DNA of 5,808 nt from Pseudomonadota bacterium (GTDB taxonomy: Bacteria; Pseudomonadota; Gammaproteobacteria; JAKAQQ01): the NCBI GenBank assembly GCA_021828425.1, contig JAKARN010000104.1:1-5808 (forward strand), given 5' to 3'. How positions within the stretch are numbered: position 1 is the first letter of the stretch; each line of letters opens with the position of its first letter. This document shows positions 5,803-5,808 of the stretch, piece after piece. The translations under genes were made by a program, and so were the position numbers. Below the pieces are notes generated by a model, which worked only from the letters and a program-made list of their open reading frames with translations, was not told the origin of the DNA and searched no databases.

Positions 5803-5808
5803 GCGCAA

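Overview
The window looks like a stretch of proteobacterial chromosome, most likely gammaproteobacterial or Acidithiobacillia-like, with moderate GC and compact genes. The basis is a GspA/GspB pair beside a tatA-tatB-tatC operon followed by a DUF2007 gene. The lineage is inferred from gene content only. It falls into two convergent blocks that meet at about 4163-4191.

Left block (+ strand, 2-4162). It begins inside an ExeA/GspA-type AAA+ ATPase whose N-terminal part, with Walker A, lies off the left edge. Next comes gspB (TTG start), a single-pass inner-membrane protein with a T2SSB-type periplasmic domain. A 594-codon exported protein follows. It keeps the fold signatures of a large M14 zinc carboxypeptidase subfamily but has apparently lost the zinc ligands and the catalytic glutamate. 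The last gene overlaps it by 4 bases (GTGA). It encodes a REC-REC-GGDEF-like protein in which the first receiver lacks its phosphoacceptor Asp, the second is intact, and the GGDEF-like tail has lost its signature. The block reads as one transcription unit: a GspAB envelope module joined to a dead exported enzyme and a signalling protein that is dead at two of its three domains.

Right block (- strand, 5761-4192). tatA, tatB and tatC encode the twin-arginine translocase, followed by a small DUF2007 protein. tatB/tatC (ATGA) and tatC/DUF2007 overlap. tatA and tatB are separated by 70 bases holding two perfect hairpins, which may help set the TatA:TatB ratio.

No RNA genes, mobile elements, CRISPR arrays or long repeats are visible, and no gene-free stretch exceeds about 70 bases. 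The most interesting part is the pair of translationally coupled genes, both apparently encoding inactivated enzymes, next to a GspA that lacks its usual membrane and peptidoglycan-binding tail.
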